DNA of 44,864 nt from DSCS01 sp035391585 (GTDB taxonomy: Bacteria > Macinerneyibacteriota > Macinerneyibacteria > Macinerneyibacteriales > DSCS01), in NCBI GenBank assembly GCA_964574875.1, contig CAZNOX010000016.1, positions 1-44,864 of the forward strand, written 5' to 3'. The notes below the pieces were generated by a model. The model was not told the origin of the DNA. It was given only the letters and a program-made list of their open reading frames with translations, and made no database searches. The position numbers and the translations under genes are program-made. Of this stretch, positions 16,750 to 25,569 are shown in pieces (positions within the stretch are counted from its first letter, which is position 1; every line of letters begins with the position of its first letter).

Positions 16750-17538
16750 ATGACCTTTGCCGATCTGCATCTTCATACACGTTTTTCCGATGGACAGCTG
16801 ATTCCGGATGAGCTGGCTTCTCTTCTCAGCGGCCGTGATATTGCTGTAGCAGCCGTCACGGACCATGATTGCCTGACCCCTTCGCCGGAAGGCCCCTCTT
16901 CCATCCGGTGGATCAGGGGAATCGAGCTGAGCACCACCTTCAGCAACAGTGAAGTCCACCTGCTGGGTTATGGTCCCGATCCGCAATCACCCCGTCTCCT
17001 CTCGGCTCTTGAAGAGATCAGCAATGAGCGCAGGGATCGGTTCCTCCGGATGGTCTCAAGGGGAAAGGGGCTGAATCTGTTCAGGGACGACCCCGATCTC
17101 TCTTTTCTCGGGAGCACCAGGGCTCCGGGGCGCTACCACATGGCCCGGCTTCTGAAACAGTACGGAGCCGTCACAACCATGCGGGAGGCCTTCGCCCGGT
17201 ATCTGGGAGAGGGAAAACCGCTCTATGAACCCGTTCGTCTTCTGGATGTCACTGAAGGGCTGGACCTCTTGAAAGAGAGCGGAGCCCTTGTCTCTTTTGC
17301 CCATCCCCAACGCACAAAAAAAGACGAGCTGATCAGAAAACTCGCCGGGCGCGGCCTGGATGCTTTGGAAGCCTATTACCCGTTTCATGATCCGCTCATC
17401 ACAAAGTACTACTTGAATCTTGCACAAAAGTATCATATGCTCGCAACAGGAGGAAGTGATTATCACTACGGGACATATGGATTTCAGTTACCCCAAAAAT
17501 CAGTGGCTCCTTTTCTTGCTGCTCTTCATCTCCGCTAG
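16750..17538 (+). CDS. PHP-domain metal-dependent phosphoesterase
   Basis: A 262-residue stand-alone PHP (polymerase and histidinol phosphatase) protein of the TrpH/RNase AM type. These act on nucleotide 3'-phosphates, short RNA ends or similar phosphoesters. Metal ligands are visible in order: DLHLHTRFSDG at residues 4-14, VTDHD near 37, GIELS near 57, FAHPQ near 180, and GGSDYH near 235. The usual insertion after the first 70 residues is present. The stop lies inside the 5' part of the next gene, giving an overlap of about 60 bases if that gene starts at 17477. In an operon for surface or motility proteins its role is unclear; it may be a passenger. Confidence 0.9.
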   Translation: MTFADLHLHTRFSDGQLIPDELASLLSGRDIAVAAVTDHDCLTPSPEGPSSIRWIRGIELSTTFSNSEVHLLGYGPDPQSPRLLSALEEISNERRDRFLRMVSRGKGLNLFRDDPDLSFLGSTRAPGRYHMARLLKQYGAVTTMREAFARYLGEGKPLYEPVRLLDVTEGLDLLKESGALVSFAHPQRTKKDELIRKLAGRGLDALEAYYPFHDPLITKYYLNLAQKYHMLATGGSDYHYGTYGFQLPQKSVAPFLAALHLR

Positions 17539-18766
17539 CGTGTCTTGGGCACGCCCTCTTTTTTTCAACCAGGGGGAGATGATGTATACGTTTTCACGCG
17601 GGCTCACTGATTACAGGCTGGAAGGGATCCCCCTTGAGCTTATCTATGCAGGAGCATCCCCTGTGATCTTCAATAATATCCTCTTTAATGCTGTTCCCGG
17701 TGAAGAGGGCGTCGATTTCTTTTTCCCTTCGGGCTCCCGGCTTGTGGACAACAGCCTCGTGGGAGTGGAGGCTGCAGACAGCTATGAGAACTACTTCTTC
17801 TTTCTCAACAAGACCAAGACCTCGTTTCTGGGAGACTACTACACCCACCTCGGAGTGAGGGACGGTTATTGGAAAGGAAAGAACTACATGGCCCGGTATG
17901 AGGCGGGAACCCAGAAGGTCTTTTTCTTCATTTCAGACCACGACCTCATCCGTGAAGACGATACACGGGAATATGTCTTCAGCCTCTTCCGGTATGAGAC
18001 GGAGGTGGGAGGGGTCGCCGTTCACGGGAAAAGAGAGTACATCAAAACAACCGATGACCACTCACTGGCGCTGTATGAAGGGGGGATCGCCTGGAAAGGA
18101 TTCTCGTGTTCCGGCGCTTTTATCCCCGAAGAGGACCGGTTCAAAGCCGGAGTGGAGTACCGGGGAAAAGCGGGGAAAACAGAGATCCGCATCAACCCTT
18201 TTCTCCGTGAGGACTCCCTGGATGTGGACATGGACCTCAAACGCGGAGCGTTGTATCTGAAGAAGAGAGCCCGCTACGACTGGATGGCTCCGTACGAGAC
18301 CGTTTATTACGAGGCGGGATTGACAGCGGGATCCACCGGGCATCTTTTCCTGCGCTATGCCGACCATATGACTCATCCCCTCTACAGTTACGACAATGCC
18401 TTTATCCCCGGGGCGGCCTACAACATCCCGGTGAGGGCCGGAGAGCATCTCATGATCATCGCCGAAGGGGACCTCCTCTTTACAAAAGAAGAGAAGAGTA
18501 CTTTGAGAAATTATCTTTATACAGAGTTTTCCTTTTTCCAGGGAGACCTGACGGTCAAAAGTTTTCTCAGAAATACGATTCTGACGCCTTCTGAAGATTC
18601 CGACGGGTCATTTTCCACCGATTTTTTCCTTGCCCTGGCGCTTGTCAATACAGAAGTCGATGTGACCGTGGAAAACATCTTCGATCAACCTCTTGTCTCG
18701 GAGAATGACGCGGAAGAGTCAGGGCGCAAAATGACCTTTTATCTTCGATGGTTTTTCTATAATTGA
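17477..18766 (+). CDS. Secreted beta-rich protein, probable outer-membrane barrel
   Basis: Unrecognised 429-residue protein. From the ATG at 17477 it has a clear signal peptide (LLFLLLFISASVSWA, likely cut before RPLF). The mature part has many short strands with alternating hydrophobic and charged residues, and ends in an aromatic final strand, YLRWFFYN, as outer-membrane beta-barrels do. This points to an outer-membrane protein, but no family motif is recognised. The start is uncertain. The frame stays open upstream to a TTG at 17420, and an AGGAGG ribosome-like site at 17448-17453 lies 23 bases before the ATG, nearer to an in-frame GTG at 17456 that would be too close to it. It overlaps the PHP gene in another frame and is last in the pilT operon. 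Confidence 0.7.
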   Translation: MDFSYPKNQWLLFLLLFISASVSWARPLFFNQGEMMYTFSRGLTDYRLEGIPLELIYAGASPVIFNNILFNAVPGEEGVDFFFPSGSRLVDNSLVGVEAADSYENYFFFLNKTKTSFLGDYYTHLGVRDGYWKGKNYMARYEAGTQKVFFFISDHDLIREDDTREYVFSLFRYETEVGGVAVHGKREYIKTTDDHSLALYEGGIAWKGFSCSGAFIPEEDRFKAGVEYRGKAGKTEIRINPFLREDSLDVDMDLKRGALYLKKRARYDWMAPYETVYYEAGLTAGSTGHLFLRYADHMTHPLYSYDNAFIPGAAYNIPVRAGEHLMIIAEGDLLFTKEEKSTLRNYLYTEFSFFQGDLTVKSFLRNTILTPSEDSDGSFSTDFFLALALVNTEVDVTVENIFDQPLVSENDAEESGRKMTFYLRWFFYN

Positions 18767-18775
18767 GTTTTTATC

Positions 18776-18803
18776 TTGAAAAAGGCTCAAAAAACGGTAT
18801 CAT
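18776..18803 (+). promoter_or_regulatory. Sigma70-like promoter for secD-secF
   Basis: TTGAAA (18776-18781) and TATCAT (18798-18803) are separated by 16 bases. The -10 box is part of the first copy of a 17-base direct repeat, so the promoter and repeat overlap. Confidence 0.55.
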
Positions 18804-18823
18804 AAGTCAAAAAACGATATCAT
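18787..18823 (+). repeat. Tandem 17-base repeat upstream of secD
   Basis: TCAAAAAACGGTATCAT at 18787-18803 is repeated as TCAAAAAACGATATCAT at 18807-18823, with one mismatch and a 20-base period (about two helical turns). The copies cover and follow the putative -10 box, so they could be a regulator site or a duplicated promoter element. Confidence 0.7.
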
Positions 18824-18878
18824 CGAAGGCAGATTGCACGCTGTATGGTGCCTGGGCCTAAGAAAAGGAGTGACACGA

Positions 18879-20273
18879 ATGAAGAGAGTCGAAAAGTGGA
18901 AATGGGTTTTGATTGTCCTCGTTTTTATCCTGATGCTGCTGACTTCTCTGCCTTCGGCAGGGTTGATTAAGGATGAGAAGATCGCCAGGTTTTTCCCTGG
19001 CAAAGTGAACCTGGGACTCGATCTTCAGGGGGGGACCCATGTGGTCTTTGAAGCTGATGTCGATGATCTCAGACAGAAATATGCAGAACGGAATCAGGAA
19101 CTGAAGAAAAATGATATTGAAGAAGCTATGGCCCGGGCCATGGAGATCCTGACAAACCGTATTGACAAGTTCGGCGTCACGGAGCCTCTGATCCAGCGTC
19201 AGGGAACCGACCGGATCATTCTGGAGCTGGCCGGCGTCAAGGATCCCGAGCGTGTGGCAGAAGTCGTCGGGAAGACAGCCTACCTGGAGTTCAAACTTGT
19301 CTCTGATGTCAATCCGTCAGAGTACCTTGATGACAAGGGCGAACCGCTTCCGGGGAAACAGATCCCGGCACAGCTGCAGCTCCGGTATGAAAAAGATGAA
19401 GAGACGGGAAGCCGGATCCCCTATCTCCTGGTGAAAGACCAGGTCGTCCCCGGGGCTACGCTGACAGATGCCTATGTCACCACCAAAAATGCCGAGTATG
19501 TGGTGGGATTCAGGCTCAATGCTGAAGGAGCCCGTGAATTCGCCCGTATCACTGAAAGTAATATCGGACGCCGCCTGGCCATTGTCCTGGATGATGTCGT
19601 TGTCTCTGCTCCTCGGATCAACAGCGAGATCCCGTCGGGTGAAGGAGTCATCGAAGGGGGTTTTACACCCCAGTCTGCACGTGACCTGGCTCTGATCCTG
19701 AAAACCGGAGCACTTCCCGTGAAATTGAATATTGCCGAAGAACGGACTGTGGGAGCATCCCTGGGACGCGATTCCATCCACGCAGGGATCAAAGCGATCG
19801 TCATCGGGTTCATCGCCGTCATCATCTTCATGATGGTCTACTACGGCCTTTCCGGAGTCATCGCCGACATGGCCCTGATCTTCAACCTGATCATCATCCT
19901 GGGAGTCCTGGTCCTGTTTAATGCCACGTTGACTCTGCCGGGACTGGCCGGTATCATTCTCACCATCGGAATGTCCGTGGATGCCAACGTCCTCATCTTC
20001 GAGCGGATCCGTGAAGAGCTGAAGAACAACAAAAGCGTAGGGAAAGCCGTGGAGAACGGGTTTGCCAGGGCCTTTATCACCATCCTTGATGCGAACATCA
20101 CCACAGTCATCACCGCTGTGGTCCTCTATAATTTCGGAACGGGGCCCATCAAAGGGTTTGCCGTAACGCTGATGATCGGGATCCTGGCCAGTATGTTTAC
20201 GGCCCTGTTTGTCTCCCGTGTCATCTTTCAGACGATTTTGGCCCGTAAAAATGTGACAAAACTGAGTATTTAA
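18879..20273 (+). CDS. secD: Protein translocase subunit SecD
   Basis: Inner-membrane subunit of SecDF, which uses the proton gradient to help pull proteins out of the SecYEG channel. The start at 18879 has an AAAAGGAG ribosome site 8 bases upstream; an earlier in-frame TTG at 18834 has none. The 464-residue protein has one N-terminal membrane helix (residues 8-25), the conserved LGLDLQGGTHVVFEADV strand, and a periplasmic P1 domain ending in LILKTGALPVKLNIAEERTVGASLG. Five more helices follow, with the GMSVDANVLIFERIREEL segment. It is of the shorter form without the large insert seen in E. coli SecD. secF follows after 15 bases. Confidence 0.97.
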   Translation: MKRVEKWKWVLIVLVFILMLLTSLPSAGLIKDEKIARFFPGKVNLGLDLQGGTHVVFEADVDDLRQKYAERNQELKKNDIEEAMARAMEILTNRIDKFGVTEPLIQRQGTDRIILELAGVKDPERVAEVVGKTAYLEFKLVSDVNPSEYLDDKGEPLPGKQIPAQLQLRYEKDEETGSRIPYLLVKDQVVPGATLTDAYVTTKNAEYVVGFRLNAEGAREFARITESNIGRRLAIVLDDVVVSAPRINSEIPSGEGVIEGGFTPQSARDLALILKTGALPVKLNIAEERTVGASLGRDSIHAGIKAIVIGFIAVIIFMMVYYGLSGVIADMALIFNLIIILGVLVLFNATLTLPGLAGIILTIGMSVDANVLIFERIREELKNNKSVGKAVENGFARAFITILDANITTVITAVVLYNFGTGPIKGFAVTLMIGILASMFTALFVSRVIFQTILARKNVTKLSI

Positions 20274-20288
20274 GGTTGGGAGAAGAAT

Positions 20289-21185
20289 ATGGAACTCATT
20301 AAAAATACAAATATCAACTTTGTATCGAAGAATGTCCGGCGGGGGGCCTTCCTCTTTTCAGGGATCCTGATCCTTATCGGGATCGCCTCTTATATCATCG
20401 GAGGAGGATTCAACCTGGGCATCGATTTCGCCGGCGGGTCGATCATTCAATATAAATTTGAACAACGCCCGCCTCTCAATGAATTACGCGATGTCCTTAA
20501 AGAAGCCGGACTGGGGAAAAGCATTATCCAGACATTCGGAAGCCCCAAGGAAGTCGTGATGAAACTGAGTGAAGGCAGTGATGTGGAGCATCTGAAGAAG
20601 ATCATGACGGAGAAGTATGGGGAGGGAGCCGATATCCGCCGTGAAGAGACTGTGGGCCCTTCCATCGGACGTGACCTGAAAAACCAGGCCTTCTGGGCGG
20701 TCCTCTGGTCTCTGGTGGGGATCCTCATCTACATCTCGTGGCGTTTTGAGCTGAAGTATGCCATCGGTGCCATCGCCGCTCTCTTTCATGATGTCCTCAT
20801 CACCCTGGGCGCATTCGCTCTCTTTAAGTATGAATTCAACACTCCTGTTCTGGCAGCGATCCTCACCATCATCGGATATTCACTCAATGACACCATCGTT
20901 GTCTTTGACCGGATCAGGGAGAATATCCGGATCGAGAGGCCCCGTTCCACAGGACATTATGAAAAAGTCGTGAACGGAGCGATCAATTCTTCTCTTTCAC
21001 GGACAGTCATCACTTCACTCACGACCCTGTTTGTTGTCATCGTCCTCTTCTTTTTCGGCGGAGAGGTCTTGAGAAACTTCTCCTTTGCTCTCCTCATCGG
21101 GATCATCGTGGGAACCTACTCATCGGTCTTTATTGCCAGCCCTATCCTTATCGAAGCCCATTTAAGGGTCGGCACGAAGAAATAG
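20289..21185 (+). CDS. secF: Protein translocase subunit SecF
   Basis: Partner of SecD in the SecDF complex. The 298-residue protein has an N-terminal helix (residues 20-38), the signature GIDFAGGSIIQYKFEQ, a small periplasmic domain, and five helices with the TIIGYSLNDTIVVFDRIREN segment that matches the SecD helix-4 motif. The ribosome site GGGAGAAG precedes the ATG. SecD and SecF are separate genes here, as in most Gram-negative bacteria, rather than fused as in Bacillus. The gene ends immediately before an intrinsic terminator. Confidence 0.97.
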   Translation: MELIKNTNINFVSKNVRRGAFLFSGILILIGIASYIIGGGFNLGIDFAGGSIIQYKFEQRPPLNELRDVLKEAGLGKSIIQTFGSPKEVVMKLSEGSDVEHLKKIMTEKYGEGADIRREETVGPSIGRDLKNQAFWAVLWSLVGILIYISWRFELKYAIGAIAALFHDVLITLGAFALFKYEFNTPVLAAILTIIGYSLNDTIVVFDRIRENIRIERPRSTGHYEKVVNGAINSSLSRTVITSLTTLFVVIVLFFFGGEVLRNFSFALLIGIIVGTYSSVFIASPILIEAHLRVGTKK

Positions 21186-21191
21186 CAAAAA

Positions 21192-21225
21192 GGATGCAGC
21201 CGTTTACGGCTGCATCCCCCTTTTC
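21192..21225 (+). terminator. Intrinsic terminator after secF
   Basis: GGATGCAGCCG (21192-21202) pairs perfectly with CGGCTGCATCC (21207-21217) around a TTTA loop, an 11-base stem, followed by CCCTTTTC. It starts 7 bases after the secF stop. Confidence 0.85.
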
Positions 21226-21230
21226 TCAAT

Positions 21231-21740
21231 ATGACACTGGAACTGATCATAGAAATCCTCTTATTTATCATCACTGTGATCGCTATATTCCTCCAGCCAG
21301 CCGGCGTTCCCGGTAATTTTATGGCTGTTGGTTTTCTTCTTCTCCACAGGCTCATTTTTCATGACGGAGCCTCCTGGTTTTTTATCTTCGGCGGGCTCCT
21401 CCTCGCTCTTCTTGGAGAGGGAGTCGAGTCCATCATGGGGGTCATGGGCGCCAGGCGTTACGGGGCCACAAAATGGGGAATGGCAGCGGCATTTGCCGGA
21501 AGCCTCATCGGAGCTGTGATCGGGACAGCCCTGATTCCCGTGATCGGAACTCTCCTGGGGATCTTTGCAGGAGGATTTCTCTTCACGTTCCTTGTGGAAT
21601 CCTTTCTGGTCCGTCAGGGCGTTCAGAAAGGGTTGAAAGCCGGTGCAGGGACTCTCCTGGGCCGGGTGATCTCCACGGCATTCAAGTACAGTGTGGGTTT
21701 TATTCTTCTCCTGTTTATGGCCTGGGGGTTCTGGCTGTGA
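21231..21740 (+). CDS. DUF456 family membrane protein
   Basis: A 169-residue membrane protein of the DUF456 family, function unknown. It shows the family plan: a first helix (IIEILLFIITVIAIFLQPAGVPGNFM), a second and third helix, then a glycine-rich re-entrant part with GARRYGATKWGMAAAFAGSLIGAVIG and LLGIFAGGFL. The ATG lies only 6 bases after the secF terminator and has no Shine-Dalgarno sequence or good -10 box in front, so how it is expressed is unclear; some readthrough from secF is possible. Its stop overlaps the recJ GTG, which ties it to the recJ group. Confidence 0.85.
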   Translation: MTLELIIEILLFIITVIAIFLQPAGVPGNFMAVGFLLLHRLIFHDGASWFFIFGGLLLALLGEGVESIMGVMGARRYGATKWGMAAAFAGSLIGAVIGTALIPVIGTLLGIFAGGFLFTFLVESFLVRQGVQKGLKAGAGTLLGRVISTAFKYSVGFILLLFMAWGFWL

Positions 21741-23650
21741 GATACGTCTGGGAGACAGCTCCTTTTCCGGATGAGATCGTATCCCACATGGTCTCGGCCT
21801 ATAAGCTGGACCCTGTGGTCGCTGCGCTGGTCTCGCAGAGGCTCGCGAACAACGGGATGAGTCCCGAGGAGTATCTCGAGCCCCGGCTCGAACACCTCCA
21901 TGATCCGTTCCTTCTGCCGGATATGGAGAAAGCTGTGAAGATGATCAGGACATCCGTGAAAAACAAAGAAAAGATCTGTGTCCATGGGGATTATGATGTG
22001 GACGGGATGACCGCCACTGTCCTCCTTGTGACGTGCATCACCGCCATGGGCGGGGATGTCACGTGGTATATTCCTCACCGTATGGACGAGGGGTACGGAT
22101 TGAGCACAGAGACGGTCCGGTATCTTCACAAACAGGGCGTCGCCCTTGTGATCACAGTGGATTGCGCTATCACGGCTTTTGAGCCTGTCAAAGAGGCCAG
22201 AGAGAAGGGGATGGCCGTGATCATTACAGACCATCACGTTCCCGAAGACAAACTCCCTGAGGCCCAGGCTGTGATCAATCCGAAAAGGGAGGGATACCCT
22301 TTCGGTGACCTTGCAGGAGTGGGGGTTGCCATGAAACTTGCCCAGGCCCTTGAAGGAAGGCTTGACAAGAGTGCTCTGGCGCTGGCAGCGTTTGGGACCG
22401 TTGCCGATATTGTCCCTCTTGTGGGGGAGAACAGGGTGATCGTCTCATTGGGGTTGAAAGAGATGACATCTCCTTTTTTTATCACACTCGCCCGAAAAGC
22501 CGGGGCTGACCCCGCACGGCTCTCCTCGTATGATATCGGATACCGGATGGCTCCCCGGATCAATTCCGTGGGAAGGCTGGGCCGGGCAGGGGATCTCATC
22601 TCTCTCTTTCTGGAAGAAGACCCCTCCCGTCTGAACCAGGAGGTCACATTCCTGGATGATGTCAATTCGGAGCGCCGGGGGCTGGAAAAGGAGATCACCC
22701 TCCAGGCCCGGCGTCAGGTTGAAGAGATGCCCCTTGAAGAGTCGTTTTTCCTTACTATCGCGGGAGAGGGATGGCACAATGGTGTCCTGGGAATCGTGGC
22801 CTCCCGGATCTGTGATGAATTTCACCGACCTGTCCTTGTGATGAACCGGGAGGGGAACCTGCTTCGGGGATCGGGAAGAAGTCTTCCCGGAATCGATCTC
22901 CTCGGACTGCTGCGCCATGAAAGAGATCTTTTTGAGCGTCTTGGAGGGCATAGCCAGGCCGTGGGTTTTTCTCTGCCCGTGAAGAACCTGAAGAGACTGC
23001 GTGAGCGGATCAACACCGTTGTCAGAGAGGAAGGGGCAGGCCTTCTGGTCCCGCGTCTCCGTCCCGATATCAGGCTTTCGCCGGGACAACTCACCTGGGG
23101 GATCATCGATTCCCTTGAAAAGATGCAGCCCTTCGGGCTTCAGAATCCCAGGCCGCTGTTTGTCGTGGATGATGTCCGCCTGGATGAAAGACCCGCTCTT
23201 GTGGGGGCGGACCATATGAGATTTCGTTTTCCCGGGGGGGAGGGCCCTGTTCACGTCATCGGATTTTCCATGGGACGGGAGAGGGAACGGCTTCACTCTC
23301 CGGTGAGCCTTGCAGGTTTTCTTGAAAAAAACGAGTTCAACGGCCAGACATCCCTTCAGTTTCGCCTGAAAGACTGGTCCAACACATTTCAAAAGAGTGG
23401 CGGCCTTGAGCGCAGCCGGTTTGTCGGCCTGTTCAGGACAATTCACAAAAACAAAGGGATCCCCCTTGATGACCTCATCCGCCAGGACGACTCCCGCTAT
23501 ACGGAGAATCGTCTCCTGATCCTCGAAGAGATGGGCGTGGTCAATCGATTCGGAGACCGTTATTATGCCGCAGAAATGAACACGCAGGAGAAGATCCCTT
23601 TTGAAACGTCGACACTCTACTGCCGATGGAAGGACGCCCTGGAGTCATGA
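21737..23650 (+). CDS. recJ: Single-strand DNA exonuclease RecJ
   Basis: 5'-to-3' exonuclease on single-stranded DNA used in recombination and mismatch or base-excision repair. The start is a GTG at 21737 overlapping the DUF456 stop (GTGA); frames further upstream lie inside DUF456 and give an unrelated tail. The 637-residue protein has DHH-family motifs: GDYDVDG (Asp85, 87, 89), VDCAI, TDHHVP near residue 165, and VGRLGRAGD. The DHHA1 part has WHNGVLGIVASRI and LGGHSQAVGF. After the OB domain a tail of about 90 residues (from KDWSNTFQ) looks like a small winged-helix extension found in longer RecJ proteins. It overlaps the U32 gene by four bases. Confidence 0.95.
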   Translation: MRYVWETAPFPDEIVSHMVSAYKLDPVVAALVSQRLANNGMSPEEYLEPRLEHLHDPFLLPDMEKAVKMIRTSVKNKEKICVHGDYDVDGMTATVLLVTCITAMGGDVTWYIPHRMDEGYGLSTETVRYLHKQGVALVITVDCAITAFEPVKEAREKGMAVIITDHHVPEDKLPEAQAVINPKREGYPFGDLAGVGVAMKLAQALEGRLDKSALALAAFGTVADIVPLVGENRVIVSLGLKEMTSPFFITLARKAGADPARLSSYDIGYRMAPRINSVGRLGRAGDLISLFLEEDPSRLNQEVTFLDDVNSERRGLEKEITLQARRQVEEMPLEESFFLTIAGEGWHNGVLGIVASRICDEFHRPVLVMNREGNLLRGSGRSLPGIDLLGLLRHERDLFERLGGHSQAVGFSLPVKNLKRLRERINTVVREEGAGLLVPRLRPDIRLSPGQLTWGIIDSLEKMQPFGLQNPRPLFVVDDVRLDERPALVGADHMRFRFPGGEGPVHVIGFSMGRERERLHSPVSLAGFLEKNEFNGQTSLQFRLKDWSNTFQKSGGLERSRFVGLFRTIHKNKGIPLDDLIRQDDSRYTENRLLILEEMGVVNRFGDRYYAAEMNTQEKIPFETSTLYCRWKDALES

Positions 23651-25569
23651 ATTCCTCCCGGAAAAATAAGATCCTGGCCCCTGCGGGAAGCTTTTCCCAG
23701 GGAGCCGCCGCTCTCAGAGCGGGAGCTCATGCGCTCTATGCGGGACTCCCGGGTTTTAACGCACGGAGGATGGTGGAATCTTCTCTCTCCTCCATGGACG
23801 ATTACTTAGGATTGCTCCACTACACAAAGGAGCAGGGGGCCGAATTCCATTGCGCCGTGAACATCCTCATCAAGGACCATGAGGTGGGAAAAGTCATGAA
23901 GGCGGTCACTGCTGTGGCAGAAGCGGGAGCGGATCTCTTTATTGTCCAGGACTACGGACTCCTTCTCCTCCTTCTGAAAGAGTTTCCTGAAATGACGCTT
24001 CATGCATCCACACAATGCGCTGTTGACGGGTCTTTCGGATTCTCCTTTTTGCAGGATCTCGGGGTCAAAGGTGTGATCCTTCCCCGGGAGGCTGACGTGA
24101 ACACGATCTCACGCTGGCGGCAGGCTTTCCCCCGTCTTCATCTGGAAGCCTTCATCCACGGCGCGTTATGCTACAGCATTTCGGGGCAGTGCTATTTCAG
24201 TGCTTTTATCGGCGGCCGTTCGGGAAACCGCGGCCTGTGCGGACAGCCTTGCCGGAGGATCTATCGTCATGAGGAGAAGGCCGGGCATCTTTTTTCCTGT
24301 AAAGACCTCTCTCTCTATCCTGAGATGAAGAGGGTCCTCTCTCTCGGCCTGGATTATCTCAAGATCGAAGGACGGGCAAAAGGAGAAGAGTACACCGCAG
24401 CCGTTGTCCGTTTTTATAAAGAGATCATCGACGGGGTTTCCGTCCATAGAGAAGAGCTCCTTGATTTTATCTATAACCGGGAATACACCACCGGAGGGAT
24501 GTTTCAGGATCCTGATATGCTCAATCCCCGTTATATCAATCACCGGGGGCGTCCTGTGGGCCTGATCCGGGGAAACGAAGAGGGGCGGCAGGAGATCCGG
24601 TTAACCCGTGACGTCCGAGAAGGAGACGGGGTGGCACTGCCGGAATCCGGGACCGGAGGAACCCTGGTCAAAGGCGGAATGCCGGGAGAGCACATCCCTC
24701 TTCCTCCCGGGATGAGCGGCCGGGAAGGGGAGGCCGTCTGGAAAAACAGCGATGTGTCCCTGAAAACCGAGTTTCAATGGGCCGGGGAGGAGATCGTGAG
24801 GCCGCCCGGGAAACCCTTTGCCTACAGACGCCGCCCCGCCATGAGATTTCCTTTGCAAAAGGCCCGGGTTGAGAGCCTTCTCTATGCCCTTGCTCCTGAG
24901 GGGATCTCCCCTGAGGAGGAGGCTCATCCCCGCCTTTGCATCATTACGGGGCAGGATTCACCTGAGAGGGGAGTGCATCGGAAGGTGGATCCCTCTTTTC
25001 GTCCCGGGACCGGCCCTCTCCCTCCCGGGGACGTCTTCTGGGTGGAGACATGGGACCATTATGCTTATTTCCGCACCCAAGAGAAAGACGTCGTTCCCTG
25101 GTGGACTCTCAACATCTTCAACTCTCTGTCAGCGGCTTCGTTTCCGCGGTTCGTCTTCTCTGTGGAGATGGAACACCAGGAGATCCTGAGGAACGCTTCA
25201 AGAGCCCGAGGGATCGTTTTTTGTGACGGTCCCCTTCCCCTGATGAGGAGCCGATACCCCATGGAAGGGGGAGAATACAGGGATGAGAAGGGGCATGTGT
25301 TTATAGGAGATGCCTCATCGTCCCCCTCCCGTCTCTATAATGAAAAAAGGCTTCTGGCCGTGGATTATTTCCCCTCTTTCTGGAACAGGACAGCGGGGAT
25401 CCTTTATGACGGAAGCCGGGACACTCCTGATATCTTCCGCAAACGCATCAGCCTCTATTTGGAGCTGATCCGGAAAGTCGAGGCCGGGGAACCGGCCCGG
25501 ATGCAAAAAGAGGCCCTGAAGGCCATGGCGCCCTACACCACCGGGCTCTACGGTGAGGGGGTGGTCTGA
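23647..25569 (+). CDS. U32-family protein, RlhA-like 23S rRNA hydroxylation factor
   Basis: A 640-residue U32 family protein. U32 proteins are not simple proteases: RlhA hydroxylates a cytidine of 23S rRNA, and TrhP/UbiU/UbiV modify tRNA or quinones, using an iron-sulphur cluster and prephenate or oxygen-independent chemistry. The U32 signature is clear near residue 170: EAFIHGALCYSISGQC, then SGNRGLCGQPCR, giving four conserved cysteines for a 4Fe-4S cluster. The long C-terminal part fits RlhA (DUF3656) better than the short TrhP. The start at 23647 makes an ATGA overlap with recJ; an in-frame ATG at 23626 is also possible. The stop overlaps archease. Confidence 0.85.
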   Translation: MNSSRKNKILAPAGSFSQGAAALRAGAHALYAGLPGFNARRMVESSLSSMDDYLGLLHYTKEQGAEFHCAVNILIKDHEVGKVMKAVTAVAEAGADLFIVQDYGLLLLLLKEFPEMTLHASTQCAVDGSFGFSFLQDLGVKGVILPREADVNTISRWRQAFPRLHLEAFIHGALCYSISGQCYFSAFIGGRSGNRGLCGQPCRRIYRHEEKAGHLFSCKDLSLYPEMKRVLSLGLDYLKIEGRAKGEEYTAAVVRFYKEIIDGVSVHREELLDFIYNREYTTGGMFQDPDMLNPRYINHRGRPVGLIRGNEEGRQEIRLTRDVREGDGVALPESGTGGTLVKGGMPGEHIPLPPGMSGREGEAVWKNSDVSLKTEFQWAGEEIVRPPGKPFAYRRRPAMRFPLQKARVESLLYALAPEGISPEEEAHPRLCIITGQDSPERGVHRKVDPSFRPGTGPLPPGDVFWVETWDHYAYFRTQEKDVVPWWTLNIFNSLSAASFPRFVFSVEMEHQEILRNASRARGIVFCDGPLPLMRSRYPMEGGEYRDEKGHVFIGDASSSPSRLYNEKRLLAVDYFPSFWNRTAGILYDGSRDTPDIFRKRISLYLELIRKVEAGEPARMQKEALKAMAPYTTGLYGEGVV

